A DNA stretch of 64,000 nucleotides, taken from Mesodorylaimus sp. YZB2_4 (lineage: Eukaryota > Nematoda > Enoplea > Dorylaimida > Dorylaimidae). The stretch covers positions 186,001 through 250,000 of the forward strand of contig JASANH010000542.1 of assembly GCA_030248295.1 (NCBI GenBank), read 5' to 3'. Position numbers and translations under genes: made by a program. The notes under the pieces were generated by a model, which worked only from the letters and a program-made list of their open reading frames with translations, did not search any database and was not told where the DNA came from. Shown here piece after piece: positions 24,890-37,061 of this stretch. Each line of letters begins with the position of its first letter. Position 1 is the first letter of the stretch.

Positions 24890-25385
24890 CGAAGCTCCTC
24901 GCGTTGACGATCCCCTAAAAGGTAAGAAATAAACTATATTGCGGTTATCCTGCTAAAGGAAAACAATAATATTTCGTGTCAAGCGCTGATATATTTGATC
25001 ATCAAATGACATGATCGTTTTTGATATTTTAGAATTTCAAACAATGTACGTCTCAAAATTGCATCTTCAACTTTTCGTTTTCCTCTGCGCATTGGCTTAT
25101 GTGGCTCACGCCCAATTCTACACTGGCGGTCGAGCTTTGCCCAAGTTGGGGAAACGAAGCGACAGCGATGAGAGTGGGAAAACGTTGGAGATGGAACAAA
25201 GCGAAGAGCGTGGACTGATGGGCGATCAACGCATCGACACACGTTTGGCCTACGGAAAAATGCACGTGCCACTTTGGAGAGCGCCGATGGCTCCTATTCG
25301 AAATGGCAAGCCGCAAAGAATCATCAGCAGTGTCGAAAACGCCGATGGTGTTAAGCGTCGGAAACGTGGCGATCACAGCGTGTAA
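24890..25385 (+). CDS. Peptide-hormone/neuropeptide-like precursor with one amidated peptide after the signal sequence
   Basis: The coding exon starts at ATG 25044 and stops at 25385, giving 113 residues. A likely 5' untranslated exon is 24890-24920 (acceptor TTCATACAG, donor GTAAGAAATA), joined at the acceptor GATATTTTAG just before the ATG. Residues 1-23 are a clean signal peptide ending AYVAHA. Directly after comes QFYTGGRALPKL followed by Gly-Lys-Arg, the standard signal for cleavage and C-terminal amidation; the N-terminal Gln could cyclise to pyroglutamate. A spacer of about 75 residues follows, ending in a basic KRRKRGDHSV. One short peptide right behind the signal sequence followed by a long spacer is also the layout of AKH/GnRH/corazonin-type precursors, but the peptide does not match those. 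The PKL-amide end is loosely like PRL-amide peptides. Family unassigned. Confidence 0.75.
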
Positions 25386-25541
25386 TCAATGAAATGAGCA
25401 GTGGCATGAGCTAAACTTTTTCAGAAAGAATGGCTTGTGCACAAATCAATCACAAAAGAGTCTCTAGTAGAGGCGGGGTCATGAGATGCTGTATTTCCAA
25501 AAGATTATCCGCTTTATTTACTGTATGAAATATAGCGATAT

Positions 25542-25547
25542 AATAAA
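25542..25547 (+). promoter_or_regulatory. Polyadenylation signal AATAAA of the peptide precursor gene
   Basis: A canonical hexamer about 155 bp past the stop codon; no other gene on this strand would use it. Confidence 0.6.
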
Positions 25548-25861
25548 GGGTATCAGTAACGCACTTTTTATGACCATCCTAGTACAGTCGAGTCCTTCTA
25601 GTCACACCGGATAATGTCACAGCCTGGTTATTATCGCAGGTTTTCGAAGCCCCTGAAATTTTTCCCTGTACTTTGTATGTATTTTGAGTTCTGAAAAAGC
25701 GCCCCGCCTTTTAAAACGCTAGGAATATATAAAAATGATACAAAATGGCAATAAAACGCATGAAAGTAAAGTTTTGGCAATTTTACAATGTCTTTCGTTT
25801 TAGTCACAGTTCGGATACTGTCATATTTTCTTCCAGTCCGGAGCTGGTGATACTGAGCCGA

Positions 25862-26325
25862 CTCGACTGTGCTGCTCTGAGATAGTGTTCGGCCGAGGAT
25901 GACTTTTTTCGAGGTCGAGGTCGAGGTCGGGGTTGGCAGTCGAGGTTGGCAGTCGAGGTTGGGTCGAGGTCGAGGTCGAGGCTCGAGGTTTTTGCTAACA
26001 GTCCCTAACTTTAATTTGTAATGCTTCCTGCAAGTTTGTGTGAATTTCCATTCTTTTCTGACTGTATCTTCAAGAGACAAGTCACCCACTGGCATAAAAA
26101 GGCGAGGGATATGGACGAAGCAGTCCGACACAGTGATTTAATTAAGCTAGCAGCAAAATTGCGCAAATTTTTGCGCGCGAGTCACATGCACACTTGCGTG
26201 GCAAAAGTTTTCAAACTGGGAAACAGCTTATTGATTGAATCTTGCTTGTGAACCTCGAACCTCGGCCGTTTTTCCTCGAGGTCGAGGTCGAGGCCTCGGC
26301 CGCACACTACTCTGAGACCAGCTTA
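25862..26325. mobile_element. Element with inverted ends and internal (CGAGGT)n arrays
   Basis: The left end (CTGCTCTGAGATAGTGTTCG then GCCGAGG) is matched in inverted orientation at the right (CCTCGGCCGCACACTACTCT then GAGACCAGC). Just inside each end lies a CGAGGTCGAGGT-type array (25905-25990 and 26275-26305). There is no coding capacity. I infer a short non-autonomous element, but microsatellite expansion at two nearby sites is also possible. Confidence 0.5.
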
Positions 26326-26759
26326 ACTGCGACGAAATAAGTTTACAATCGCACACCTCATTTTAATCATCCGATAATGCATAAAGATAAAGTGCATAAA
26401 GATAAAAAGCCTGGTGATAAATCCGATGCTGAGAGTAGCTAAACTCGTGTTTTTTCAAGGCCCCACTCGAGACTGTGAATCACGTTATGCACAGTCAGTC
26501 TAAAATACCTTTCTTTCCCGTCTGTACTAATTCGTTAAAGATCATTGCCTGATTGGATAGGATTCTTATCCGTTTGGATCGGATATCCGAAAAATCACCA
26601 TTCGAAAATTCAGATCGGATTATCCAACTGCACTATCCCATCCAACACTGTAATCTGATAATGTTTGCAATCACCGTTGGCAAACAACTAATTATTCCGC
26701 AATTTTTCTCCAACCACTCAAGTGGAATGGATGAGACAGCGTTGTGAGAAACATGCTGG

Positions 26760-26940
26760 ATTCTTTCCAAACTCAGTTTCGGGCTTGGGGCTTCGAGTAC
26801 AAAAGTCCAACATCCAAATTTAGAGTTTTTTTCTCCAAAAACATCTGGAAGATTTTCAAAAATCCTTTGGACTTTAGGAACTGACCGCTCGGATAGACGC
26901 CTCCAGTATTTTGCAGAGAGCTTTCTTTCGCACCTAAACA
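26760..26940. mobile_element. Foldback family F, partial copy 2
   Basis: TTGCAGAGAGCTTTCTTTCG and GAACTGACCGCTCGGATAGACGCC follow the same order as the right arm of the element at 1261-1683 (TTGCATAAAGCTTTCTTTTG, CTGACCAGTTGGCCAGACGCC). The interior also has the AAAAACATC/CCAAAAAATCC-like section. The left arm is missing. Confidence 0.55.
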
Positions 26941-27224
26941 AAAATTACCATTATTTGATTCATGATGCGTTATTGATTGCTGAAATACTTTGTCAAGTAT
27001 TTCATAATCCGATCGGAACCAGCCGTGAGTTACAGGCATCCAGGTTCAAATGATCAATTATCAGCAATCCGAATGCTTATGCTGATTCAAAGGTCCATGT
27101 TCCAAATCTCAGCCACATCATGTAATATCTAAACCCTGATACCCTCTTCACCCGTGCCCTCAGCTTCAGGCCCAACGGCTGTCGAGCAAACTGTTGAGGC
27201 TCCTATTAATTCGGATGGAGGACG

Positions 27225-27408
27225 CTACCTCAAGGCAGGACTGTACGCTACCTCGAGGCAGGACTGTACGCTACCTCAAGGCAGGACTGTACGTTACCTC
27301 AAGGCAGGACTGTACGCTACCTCGAGGCAGGACTGTACGCTACCTCAAGGCAGGACTGTACGCTACCTCGAGGCAGGACTGTACGCTACCTCAAGGCAGG
27401 ACTGTACG
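27225..27408. repeat. Minisatellite, 8 copies of a 23-bp unit
   Basis: Exactly eight consecutive 23-bp units start with CTACCTCRAGGCAGGACTGT and end with ACG (184 bp). They differ only by A/G at position 8 (CTCAAGG or CTCGAGG) and by C/T at position 1. At least two plus-strand frames stay open through the array, but 23 is not a multiple of 3, so this is a property of the unit rather than evidence of a protein. Confidence 0.95.
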
Positions 27409-27457
27409 TTACGGAAATGAAAAAGGAATGATAATCAAAATGATTTTCAGATAAAGT

Positions 27458-27959
27458 ACGCTCTAGAGTCGACGACGGAATATCAAAAAAACATAGCATT
27501 CAGATTCAGCACCCACGTATTACAGGCGGTAGCCATAATTCTGGACCTACAGCACATTTTAAAATGTCGAAATTCTTGATTTCATTAGGGGACCATCTGA
27601 GAATAAAAATTTCGACTTCTTAAATAATAAGATAGCGGTCCAAAACTTATTAGTTACCCCCTAGCAGCTGCCCCCTGTACAATAATGCGTGGGTGCTGAA
27701 TCTGAATATATCGTTTCAAACATTCCAATATTCTTTCTTTCTTTCTTTCTTTACCAATGCCAAACGCCATTGGCGCACTCTCACGGCATGGTGCACAAAA
27801 AGCCATATAAATAAAGGAAGAAGACATAAAAGTCAAAACTGAACTCAACTCAAAACCCAATCATTAAATAAAATCATCAAGTCAGTTAAAAACTCATTTG
27901 ACGAACTTTATCACAAAAATCATTTAACCTGAGTGAGGCAATATCGATTCTAGAGTGCA
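27458..27959. mobile_element. MITE family M, copy 1 (with a TTTC microsatellite)
   Basis: The ends ACGCTCTAGAGTCGAC and ATCGATTCTAGAGTGCAC are inverted copies of the family terminus CACTCTAGAATCGATG. Inside are ATTCAGATTCAGCACCCACG and its inverted partner GTGGGTGCTGAATCTGAATA. A (TTTC)n run at 27731-27752 and extra sequence lengthen this copy. Sister copies are at 54478-55750 and 56950-57216. Confidence 0.7.
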
Positions 27960-30426
27960 CTTGGTCCTTAGGGTTCGAGGATTACTCTTTGTCCAATATT
28001 CACTGAATTCTGGGAAACTTGAGGACCAGTAGGAAAAACATAAACTGGCCCAGCCTTACTCGTCCAAAATTGGCCCCCAACTGGTGTCCAAGCTTATGCA
28101 ATAACTTTCACATCTTGCGCGAAAACGAAGGCCCCATCATATCAATTCTAAAAATCGACAACTCTTAAATTCTAAAAGCTTTAAGCTCACGGCCGGATCG
28201 GACTACATCTCAAAATCCCATAGATCTAAAAGCCCTACAGTGTGCTGATCCAGAAGCTCAAATTTAGCAGCTAATTCAGCTTTTCTGGCATCCTTATGCT
28301 GGAAAGCTGACTTTTGCAAGTTGTTTCGGTCCACGAGACCTGCCTGCGACAAAATAATCATAAGTATCGTAACAGACGAATTTGTTTCCGCGCTTTGGAA
28401 ACCTCCGAATAAGCAGCATTGTCCTGAAAGCCCAGATTGAAATTCCTACATTAGGATAGTGTGGGACTCATTGCTCCTTTTTCCTATATCGACTTTTGCT
28501 GGGTGGTTGAGGTAACCGTCAATTTTCCTTCTGATGAACCTTTGCAAGTTAGCTTCTGGTCCAATCATTGAGGCCAAGTACCATATCTCTGACAAATAGT
28601 AGCCATAGATATTCTGACGAAATATGAAATTTCTGAGATCTGAATCTTTCCCTCAAGTCCACCAATGTGATTCGTGACACACGCCCAGTTTTGGCTATTT
28701 CCATTCCATCCCCGCTAAACGAAAATCCATACATTTCCAGTTTAGCAGTTAAAAAATGCATTACGTAGCTCGCTTCCTAACCCACGCCTGTTCATGATCC
28801 CAATTAGCAGGATTTCGGTCTTTGCTGACGCTGTTGCGCCTGAAGCTCGTTAATACAACATGTAGCAGGCATGGAAAATTCGTTCTATCGATTTCGAACA
28901 TCCAGTCAACAAGTTAGTGTCATTTGCGTAATTGCCAAATTTTTTTCGCGTTCTAGTTAAAATGCGCACGCCCCTAATATCTTTGTCCTGGGTGTACAAA
29001 AAATGTGTGACTGTCCAAGCAGTCATTAAGAAGCAGCATGTATCTTCTTCCCGATACTGTATCAAGTTGTGAAGTGTTCAGTGATCCATGATGACGTGTG
29101 TGGCAAAGCTTTCTGGAGGCGTTGCTAGCCATGGCACCATGATAATAAGTACTGTTGTTTATCATGGGAAAAAGCCTTTTGAAAAAATTGATGCGTTATT
29201 GATTGTTAAAAAAGCTACAAGTATTTCACATGATCCGATCCGAAACTCATCCGATCTGATCTGACAGCCCCCCCCCTTCGATCCGGTTGTGACTCCAAGC
29301 AAATGACTTTTGATCGAGCATTTATTGCAACTGCAAATAAAGATGAAATTATTACAGTTTATTTCTGTCTTGCGTTTACTTTAAAGTCGAGGCTGATGAT
29401 GGGTAAGGCTAGATCATTGGCCAGTGATTGTTACTGAGGTGTCGTCATTGTTACTGGTCACTGATATGCGGTTGATTAATGTAGCCTTGACCACCTTGAT
29501 CATCTTGCTGACATCGGCCGATTTTTGTAAGACTGATTAATATAAATGAATTAAATTAATGATTAATTCAGTTAATATGATCACTGAATCAACCAGTCAT
29601 ATCGAGCATGGCCTTAATCAGCATCCGGTCAACTAGCTGACGACTTACCGACTGTTTAATTATCATGGCTAATTGATTCATGTCATGTCACGTCATACTT
29701 TACATACATAGCCAAGCACTATACAGCGCACTCGAGGGCTAAGGAACACAAAGCAAACATTTTTTACCCAGGCGGGAGTCGAACCCTCCCATATAAATGC
29801 CAGCCGCGATTGATTAATATCGGACGTATATAAATTATATAGTATTTCTTATAAAAAAAAATTTTTTACACTGTATACATATTCACAGATATTACTCTTT
29901 GCGAGGCTGCGTGCCTTCGGTTTGCCTACTACCTGGTGCCATGTTACAGTATGCAGTGCCAGCTGTAATAGTTTATGCCGAGTTATGTGTCTGTGTACGT
30001 GCACGTTAGTAGGAGGACTGACCCTGAAAAAAGTAAAGTAAAGAAAAAACTTAGACCAAAGCGCCAAGCGCTACGGATAAGGACAGATGGTAGGCCTCGG
30101 CCTTGCGTGCCTAAGAGTCACGTCTACGTAGGTTACACGCAGAAAAAATAATAACGATACGAACTTCAGTATTACTATTCTGCCCCGCGCGAGAAGGTCC
30201 CTACAGCAGGGCCTAAAGTTTTCGTACCTTTCGTCACAGCTAGGTCTAATGGATATTGATTTTCGACTGTGATGGTCTACATAGGATACAAACATCAAGC
30301 CGCTGGAAGAATGATTCAACAAAACGAGCGACCAGCAGGAAGAAAAAATAATCGAGGCCAGCGTTGATCAGGGCAAGACTAATGATACCATTTTAAAGGG
30401 TTTTACTGCACATACCCGTCTCTAAA
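27960..30426. other. Intergenic upstream of the metallopeptidase array
   Basis: Apart from the reverse transcriptase fragment, I see only a CCGATCCGAAAC / CCGATCTGATCTG tract near 29225-29255 and AT-rich TGATTAAT-type sequence at 29400-29700. The last 200 bp (from about 30230) resemble the flank of LM2 at 36780-36900 (GATATTGATTTT, GCCGCT.GAAGAAT), so they are likely to be duplicated promoter sequence. Confidence 0.5.
28850..29065 (-). pseudogene. Degenerate reverse transcriptase fragment
   Basis: The minus-strand frame reads IRGVRI ... KKFGNYANDTNLLTGCSKSIERIF, which follows the order of a LINE palm subdomain (short Gly-containing strand, then YADDT, then a helix). The catalytic YADD is YAND here, so the copy would be inactive even if intact. 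Nothing longer is preserved. Confidence 0.45.
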
Positions 30427-33400
30427 ATGATCCAGACGCTGATTATTTTTTTTCATTTCATCCCTGCATTACCCGACAACGAAACCCAGCTTCCACCTAA
30501 TCCCCCGAGATACAGTGGCGCGGAAAAAATACAATGTGGTGGTTCCTTTGACGAGTACCAGTGGGCCGTGGCTGCCATGTACGGCGAGCACCCACCAGCT
30601 CAAAGTATCCCTGATCGAAGCTCATGGGTGCCATATCGTATACAGTTCGTGATAGATTACAACCAGTTTGAAGAAAATTTGGAGCCATTACGAAGTGTGA
30701 TAATGTCCATTAATGAGCGGCTCAGTCGACTTATGAAAACCTGGCCTCTTAGTTACCTGCGGGTTCCCAGGTACCGCCATTCAGACAACGACGGGTGCAT
30801 ATTTCCGCATACCTGCGGAAAAGCCCCCATCCCGGCCCGCTATCACCATCCTTGTTATCTAGGTGGTGGAGGCAACATAATTGCCGAGCCTGGAGTATCG
30901 ATAGAGGAACCAGCATCTATAAGAGACTCCCGACTTCAAGGAGTTGCATTGGTGGTTTTTGTCCGCATAGTAAATTCTCTGGGTGATAACCTGCAGTCTA
31001 TGTGCTCTGGTGCCCTGGCGGCATATGCTCATACATGTGCCGTAGATCAAGTCACACTTCGACCAACTCATGGACGCGTAACTCTTTGCTCACAACCCGC
31101 TGATATGAACCAGGATGATCTTTTGAACATACTTTACCACGAAGTGCTGCACATTATTCTACGAGGTACTATTTACGGGTATCACAAACCGAAGTTTCTT
31201 GGACCAATAACCGATGAAATAAATGAACGATATAATGACCTCAAGATGAAACTACGAGGTATGCTGCATTATATGAGGCCATGTATGCACAGTACTTTAG
31301 CCTTTTTATTCCAATGGTCAGTTCTTGCAGTTCTGACGCCCTAGTACGGCAGGATTTTGTTTTCTTGAGATAATTTTAAAAAATTTCACACTATCCAAAA
31401 TTTTTAAACTTTGCGAGTTTATTGACTCAAAACCTACATCAATATGGCCTTTGTCTGCTGAAACGCGTGAACAACTCAGTGATAAATGACGAAATGACGT
31501 TATCCCTACGGTGGCTGGCCTGGCCTTTACGGCTTACAGGAATTATTGTTTTCCAGCAGGATGGTGCCCCTGCTCTTATTACAAATCCTATTGGACCTTC
31601 AACGGCGCTATGATAACATCGCGTACAGAGTGCTAAGTCGCAGTTCTGGAATGACCCCCTAAAAAGGTCGATAAAGTGGACCTAAACGACGGTGCTTAGG
31701 ACTAGAAAACCCGAACCCTTTTACTGAACAAATGAAATGAAAAATTTCCCCTTTCTAATCTTCTCTAGTCCTAAGCTCTAACAGTATGCATCGGACCATC
31801 GTACCTGCTAGACTACTAATATGGTCATGTGATACGGGTCAAGTGTTTGAGCTGAATTAGTCATGGCGCAGTCTCTCATGTTCCGTAAAGTGGACATTTA
31901 AATGCCACACACTCCTAAGGTACAGTCGAACTCGTTTAATAGCAAACTGCTTTAGACCGCCAGCCGCAAAACATACGACCCCCCTTTCGCCTATGAAGCT
32001 ATACGCTAGTCCTCAGGTAAGATTATGGAAAATTTCGGCCGAAAACCTTGAATCTTGATTGACCCTTGGAAGTCGTTGCCACATGCTCCCCATCACTGTG
32101 CCCCTGTACAATAAACTGCTTCCTAGGTCTGTACTGAAACTACTATTCTAGGTCCAAATCTTCCAGGTTCACCGATCTTAAAAAGTCGCTAAAGGATGTA
32201 GCCCGCCATTGCTGCTCACACACTTCTTGTTGCTCGATGCATCGTTGACGAACAACTGTCAGGGCTAAGGACAGAGAAGGTTAGGAGAGGGATAATTTTT
32301 CATTTCATTTTTTTAGTCTTTGCGATTTTAACAAGCTCTCGCTGACAACTCAAGGCTTCCTTCTCTAGATGAAGTTCCTGAAATCGCTTTATCATTTGCA
32401 CGTTTTTATCATTTGCAATCAATGCTTCCTGTTTAGAGTTCTGTTCAGAGAACTTTGACGGGAGGATACAAAATGACTCGGATGACCCAGAACGACGCAA
32501 AATTGGGGCGGCGAAAAAGTTCTTACAAGCAACGGCACTGTTGACGAGCTAGGGGTCATCAAACGCAGTGTTTCAAAGCGTTTTCCACCGCGGTGCGTAC
32601 ATGACAAGACCACAGGGAGTTGAGGTTCTGAGAGTACAGTCCACTTTTTGACAGTCGAAAAAATGGCAGGTACGGAAAAACATCATAGCCTCCCCTACAG
32701 CTCTTGACACGAAAAAGTGGATTGGAACTTGGAATGTAGCGTGGCCGCTGTCATAATTTCATTTTCAGTTCCCCATAACCATCACGTTCAATACCTGAGT
32801 CCTTTGCGTAACAAAATTAGATTTTTGGCCGGGTCAGGCACTTGGGAATACAAAAAACAGCCACGAGTCCGCAGAATCCCAGTCTGGTCAATATACAACC
32901 GCAGCTGCTTAATTCGAAGATTGGATCACCCAGACTTGAGAAGATCTAAGTCCATTTTGAACGCCTCACGCTGGGCTCTGCTAACCCAGAAGTGGCGAGC
33001 TTCTAGGAGTTCATCGTTACTTTAAAAAATGACCACTAGAACAATGACGAGCTTTAAATTTAGCGCATGCTCAAAGAACATAGTTACACCGTCGTTTTCA
33101 GTAACTTCCGTTTTATTATCTTTAGCTGAAAATACAACTTGGGAACAAGCGACTTACCAGTGGATGGATGCAGACGGTTCGATGAAAGAGTACCACACGG
33201 AAGTAGCGAAATCTCCTGCAGTTCTCGAGGCTGTGAAGAGTTATTTCAAGTGCGATCCAGAAAGCGACGAGGGAAAACAATACGGGTTTAAAGGCGCCGA
33301 AGCTGCCAAGGGAACTGACTACAATGGCAATACAATAACCGACAAAGCACACTGGTCCATGCGCCTGTTCCCAGACGAGATTATGTCGCCGCTACTAACG

Positions 33401-35358
33401 GGAGTTATACGCATGTCAGGACTGACATTGGCCGCCTTGAAGGAGACTGGGTGGTACGACGTGGACATGTCCAAGGCCGAGCCTCTCATGTTCAACATGT
33501 CCAATATTCCCCACGCCAAAAATGGATGCGCCATCGCGACGAGGAGTTGCCACGAGATAATCAAGGATGCAAAAAACAAAACTACGCCTGCGGGCTCTTG
33601 GACAAGAGGCGATGCATGGGTTGGACCATTTTGCGATTCAGCAGGACAGCTCATTCAGGTGACATGCTTATTCGTTCTGCAGAAAACGGCATCTAATACA
33701 TGCGCACGCGTGTGACTTCCTAAACCCCAATATAGCGGGAAGCTATTGTTCATTGAAAAGATATCTAAACGAAGATCACAGAATGGGGCTGTTTTCAATT
33801 TATGCATCTCTGAACTTCTAATTCAAAATAGATATCTTTGTTCAAAACGTTTGCATAAAATCTCAAAGGCGAAACTACAGGTTTGTCAGTTAAGGTCCAT
33901 GGATTTTTAACTCAAATAATTCGCGCCCTTTTTCGCGCCAAATTATACGCGATACTTGAGCATTGCATTGTACGCAGAGCAGGATCTTTAAAAGGCGCAA
34001 TTACTTAAGACAGAATTCCATGGGCCGTTATTGCCAACCCTGTATAAGCGCTTGGGTTTGCGACAACGGCAAACCGGCAATGACACGCGCCAGAAATGCA
34101 AATTACTGTGCGGAGTCAGGGTCAAAAAACGTATGCACTTGCGCCCTCAACTGCTTCCCAATAGCTGCTTCCGCGCTTCTCAATTCAAATCCGCAGGAAA
34201 GCTTCCCGTGATATGAGAAATGGGTCGATTCCTACAACAGCATTCATTCATTCATGAGCTGCGGTGGCTCAGTTGGTAGGCGCTGGTCCCGCATTGCCAG
34301 TGTCAGCAACCATCACTGGGAGGCCGCAGTTTTAATTCGGCTGAGGACGGCAGTGCAGCCTGTTCTCAGAAGGGGAAATTGTCTTCGACGGCGATTTGGT
34401 TGGTGTCCCTGGTCCTGCACACCTGGCTCTGGGTGACTCACCCAGTACCGTCAATTGGCGGACGCCGAAAGAGTACTGAATCAAGAAGCTGGTTTCTCAA
34501 CACCAGTCGGAAAGGTGCCTCCCTTCTCGCCCACTTTCACCTTGGGACGATGGTGCTGGCATAAGATGCTCTCGTGTGCAAGCTTTCCCAGTGTATACAT
34601 AATAGTGTGCTGTTTATTTTTTGACTTGAGATACGTTTTTTCCAGCGCTACTGCAGCAGCGACAGTCGCTATCGTCTTTCATGCGTGAACAAGGATCACT
34701 TCACTGACAATTGCCCCGTGTTTATGGTTGTAAGGGAGATGGAGCATTACGACGCAGATTGCAACGCTAGAGTATGGCAGAACCCGAGCAGTTACCATGT
34801 TGGATTTTCTGTTGGCAAAGGAAGGGTATGTGTCACATTCCATAACCTCACCATACAGGCCATGGGAATGACTCAACGTCCAGTCTATGCTTCCTGCTTG
34901 CGATACGCATGTTCCGAAACTGGGGTGAAATTCGCAATGAAACGAATTCAAGAGACATCGGTATCTGGACAGAGGATAGAGTTCGAGTGCTGGACCCCGG
35001 GAACGTGCCCAAGAACCACAGGTCATATTTTAAATATGTCTTCGACATAATCTTGTTTAGTCCATTTTCTCTCTCTCTCACATTAGTGCCGGCAAAGACA
35101 AAGTGGCCGGTCCAAGAGGGCCGGTGCGCCTTCATGGAAGGAAGCATCATTTGTCCCAGCTACGATTCGGTCTGCTCGCAAATACAAGCAGTTGCTCCAA
35201 TTGAAGAGACCACGGACTCAGCTGGAATGAGCCTCAATTTGTGCATTCATAAACTAATGATCAATTTGCTGATCACGCTCGCTCATTTTATGGTTTATTC
35301 TAATAGTTTAGGGCAATTTATCGAGGTTAGCTGGTTAGGGCGAGAAATGGGTGTATAG
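30427..35358 (+). CDS. Leishmanolysin-like (M8) zinc metallopeptidase LM1
   Basis: Exons 30427-31258, 33126-33658, 34646-35021 and 35087-35358 (phases 1, 0, 1) give 670 residues. The signal peptide (MIQTLIIFFHFIPALP) is followed by a Cys-containing N-terminal region with LAAYAHTCAVDQ...THGRVTLC. Exon 1 ends soon after the zinc motif HEVLH (31138-31152). Exon 2 supplies the third zinc His in AHWSMRLFPDEIMSP and the Met-turn Met (codon 33383-33385) exactly 11 residues later, as in leishmanolysin, then LTLAALKETGWYDVDMSKAE. Exon 3 starts RYCSSDSRYRLSC and is Cys-rich. Exon 4 ends in a hydrophobic stretch (LMINLLITLAHFMVY) plus about 20 extra residues not found in LM2 or LM3. All zinc ligands are present, so it is probably active on extracellular protein. 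Intron 2 carries a SINE, intron 1 a mariner fragment. I start at 30427 because LM2 and LM3 have the same signal-peptide start. Confidence 0.93.
31422..31613 (+). pseudogene. Tc1/mariner transposase fragment in LM1 intron 1
   Basis: The frame includes IIVFQQDGAPALITNP, the hallmark block around the second catalytic Asp of Tc1/mariner transposases (FQQDGAPAH). Nothing further is in frame. It is a different and more decayed piece than the one at 44916-45370. Confidence 0.55.
31733..32613 (-). other. Unrecognised ORF relic with an inverted copy of its 3' end (LM1 intron 1)
   Basis: A minus-strand frame ending near 32300 has a charged, probably helical C-terminus (KRFQELHLEKEALSCQREL, then AKTKKMK and stop). 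The 3' flank just past its stop (GAAATGAAAAATTATCCC, CTAACCTTCTCTGTCCTTAG) reappears inverted at 31733-31780. Such paired ends suggest a rearranged or non-autonomous DNA element. I do not recognise the protein. Confidence 0.3.
34254..34565 (+). mobile_element. tRNA-derived SINE, head type 2, in LM1 intron 2
   Basis: The A box region GCGGTGGCTCAGTTGGTAGG, the TGGTCCCGCATTG block and GGCTGAGGACGGCAG match the minus-strand SINE at 19545-19795, followed by GTTCTCAGAAGGGGAA. Beyond that point its tail differs from the other copies. Confidence 0.75.
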
Positions 35359-35520
35359 TGACTACTGTACGAATGAGTGGGACGGAAAGGAAATGAGGGA
35401 GAGGGGTGCGTAACGCCTAGTGTCTGTATGTCCATTTTTGAAATTTCACGACTTGAAGGAACTACCTTTCGCTAAGCGCATTTTGAATTCAAGTCAATTA
35501 ATTCTTTAATCATCCGATAA

Positions 35521-35526
35521 AATAAA
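35521..35526 (+). promoter_or_regulatory. Polyadenylation signal AATAAA of LM1
   Basis: Hexamer about 165 bp past the stop, within AATAAATAAATAT. Confidence 0.5.
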
Positions 35527-35535
35527 TAAATATAT

Positions 35536-37061
35536 TAGCTCTGTGTGCAGTGTGTTGCAGTGCGTTGGATTCTAGATTGACACATATGTGAGTAGGTAAC
35601 CAAGTCACCAGTAGGCAGCCATACCAGCTAGGCTGCTAGGAAGGAGCATTTGAGGATGAGAAAGATATGCGCTCTCACAAACAGTGGTGAAGTTGCTTAC
35701 AAATTAAAGTCCAGCTGGTGGTGAGTTACGAGTCAAAGGAGATCGAACTTTATGATGGTAAAATCTAAGTAGCTTGAACGCGCCATTTATTATATCGTCG
35801 CATTTATACTTGGTTGAGATGTATTCGTACTTTGCGTGGTGCTTCATTCACGAATAAGATCAGCGTAAGATCATCGTCATCATTCACTCATCCATTTTGT
35901 TCATGCATATCGGAAGCTTCAGGTGCTAACCATGTTTGGAATTGCTCTTTTTTTGATGGGGGCACCCAAAAGTGACAATGTTTTCGAAAGGATGTTTGGA
36001 GAATTGGATCAGAAGTGGTGGAAGGGTGAGAAGACAATTTACCGAATGTTCCTTACAAGTGGCACCGAACTATGCTAATTTTTGCGGGCTTAAAAGTTCA
36101 ACAACCTTAAAGACTTATCCTATCTACTGCAGCTTTATCCAGCCAGCTTCTAGAAATGCAGATGCTAAAAAGGATCTGAATGCTTCTTAAGTTTCGTTGT
36201 TTTGGTTTTTTTGCATCTACGTGAGTGAGCAGGTGACGAGCGAATAATACTGACCCATCCCTGCGCATCTATAGTAATACAGGTCGCTCCTATTCCCCAC
36301 TTTCCGCCAAGAGAAGGATACAAAATGGCAAGCAATAAGCAGAAATGAACCTGAAAGGAAATGTCGTGGTCATTTTAATGAGACAACACATCACACGATA
36401 ATGTGCTGTTTAGAGCATTCACTGCATCACCAGTACCAGTGTGCGTTCTGTATAACTAATTCTGACTACAGTAGTCCATGGGTATTGATGCTGCATAGAA
36501 CAACAGCTTGTGCCACTTCGAAGCACAGTCGCGAGAGACTTTGACGACCCTTCTTGCTGCTGTGAATTTTATGCAGATCTACTCTAGCTTTGGAATCACG
36601 CATTTTTCAAAATTGTCATCACGATTTCTCACCATAGCCGGCAGGGGCACCTGTAAAAAATGTGACTTACGAAGTCAGCCGGAATTATTTCGATACGAAA
36701 CACAGTGATTATGCTCTCCATCACGCAAAAGAAATCGCTACAGTATTGATCTGACTACAGTGTATAGTTTTTGTAATCTCCATCACGGCCAGTAGATATT
36801 GATTTTTGGCTGCGAAGATCCACGTTGCATCCAAACAGCTAGCCGCTAGAAGAATACATCTATGAACCACGCCAGAGCGCAGGACGAAAAACGGACCTGA
36901 AAATGGCTCCATTTATTTTTTGATATAACCAGTGTTTTAGAAGATCGTAAAGCATTTTCGTGTCGGCGACGGATTTCGAGACGTAGTGCTATATTCTAGC
37001 GTTGACCATGGAAAAACTGCTGGGCCAGTTTCAAAGGGATTCACATCTTCTTTCTCTAAAT
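35536..37061. other. LM1-LM2 spacer
   Basis: No gene seen. The last 290 bp include sequence related to the LM1 5' flank (for example AGATATTGATTTTTGGC and CTAGCCGCTAGAAGAAT at 36790-36860), so the promoter region appears to have been duplicated with the gene. Confidence 0.5.

Noticed and set aside
27225..27408. Possible CRISPR array
   Set aside because: The 23-bp units are directly adjacent with no spacers, and the genome is eukaryotic.
27154..27454. Two overlapping open frames of 86-88 codons through the minisatellite
   Set aside because: They arise from a stop-free 23-bp unit read in shifting frames; there is no start context, signal or conservation to support a protein.
29745..29815. Possible tRNA gene (CGGGAGTCGAACCCTCCC resembles a T-arm)
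   Set aside because: Only the B-box/T-arm part is present; no acceptor stem, D-arm or anticodon arm can be folded.
33122..33654. Long minus-strand frames opposite LM exon 2 (also 40123-40718 and 56432-56845)
   Set aside because: These are shadows of a strongly biased coding exon; the plus-strand frames carry the M8 motifs.
37002..37061. Alternative upstream ATG for LM2
   Set aside because: The extension has no counterpart in LM1 or LM3 and would push the signal peptide inside the chain; the ATG at 37062 aligns with both paralogues.
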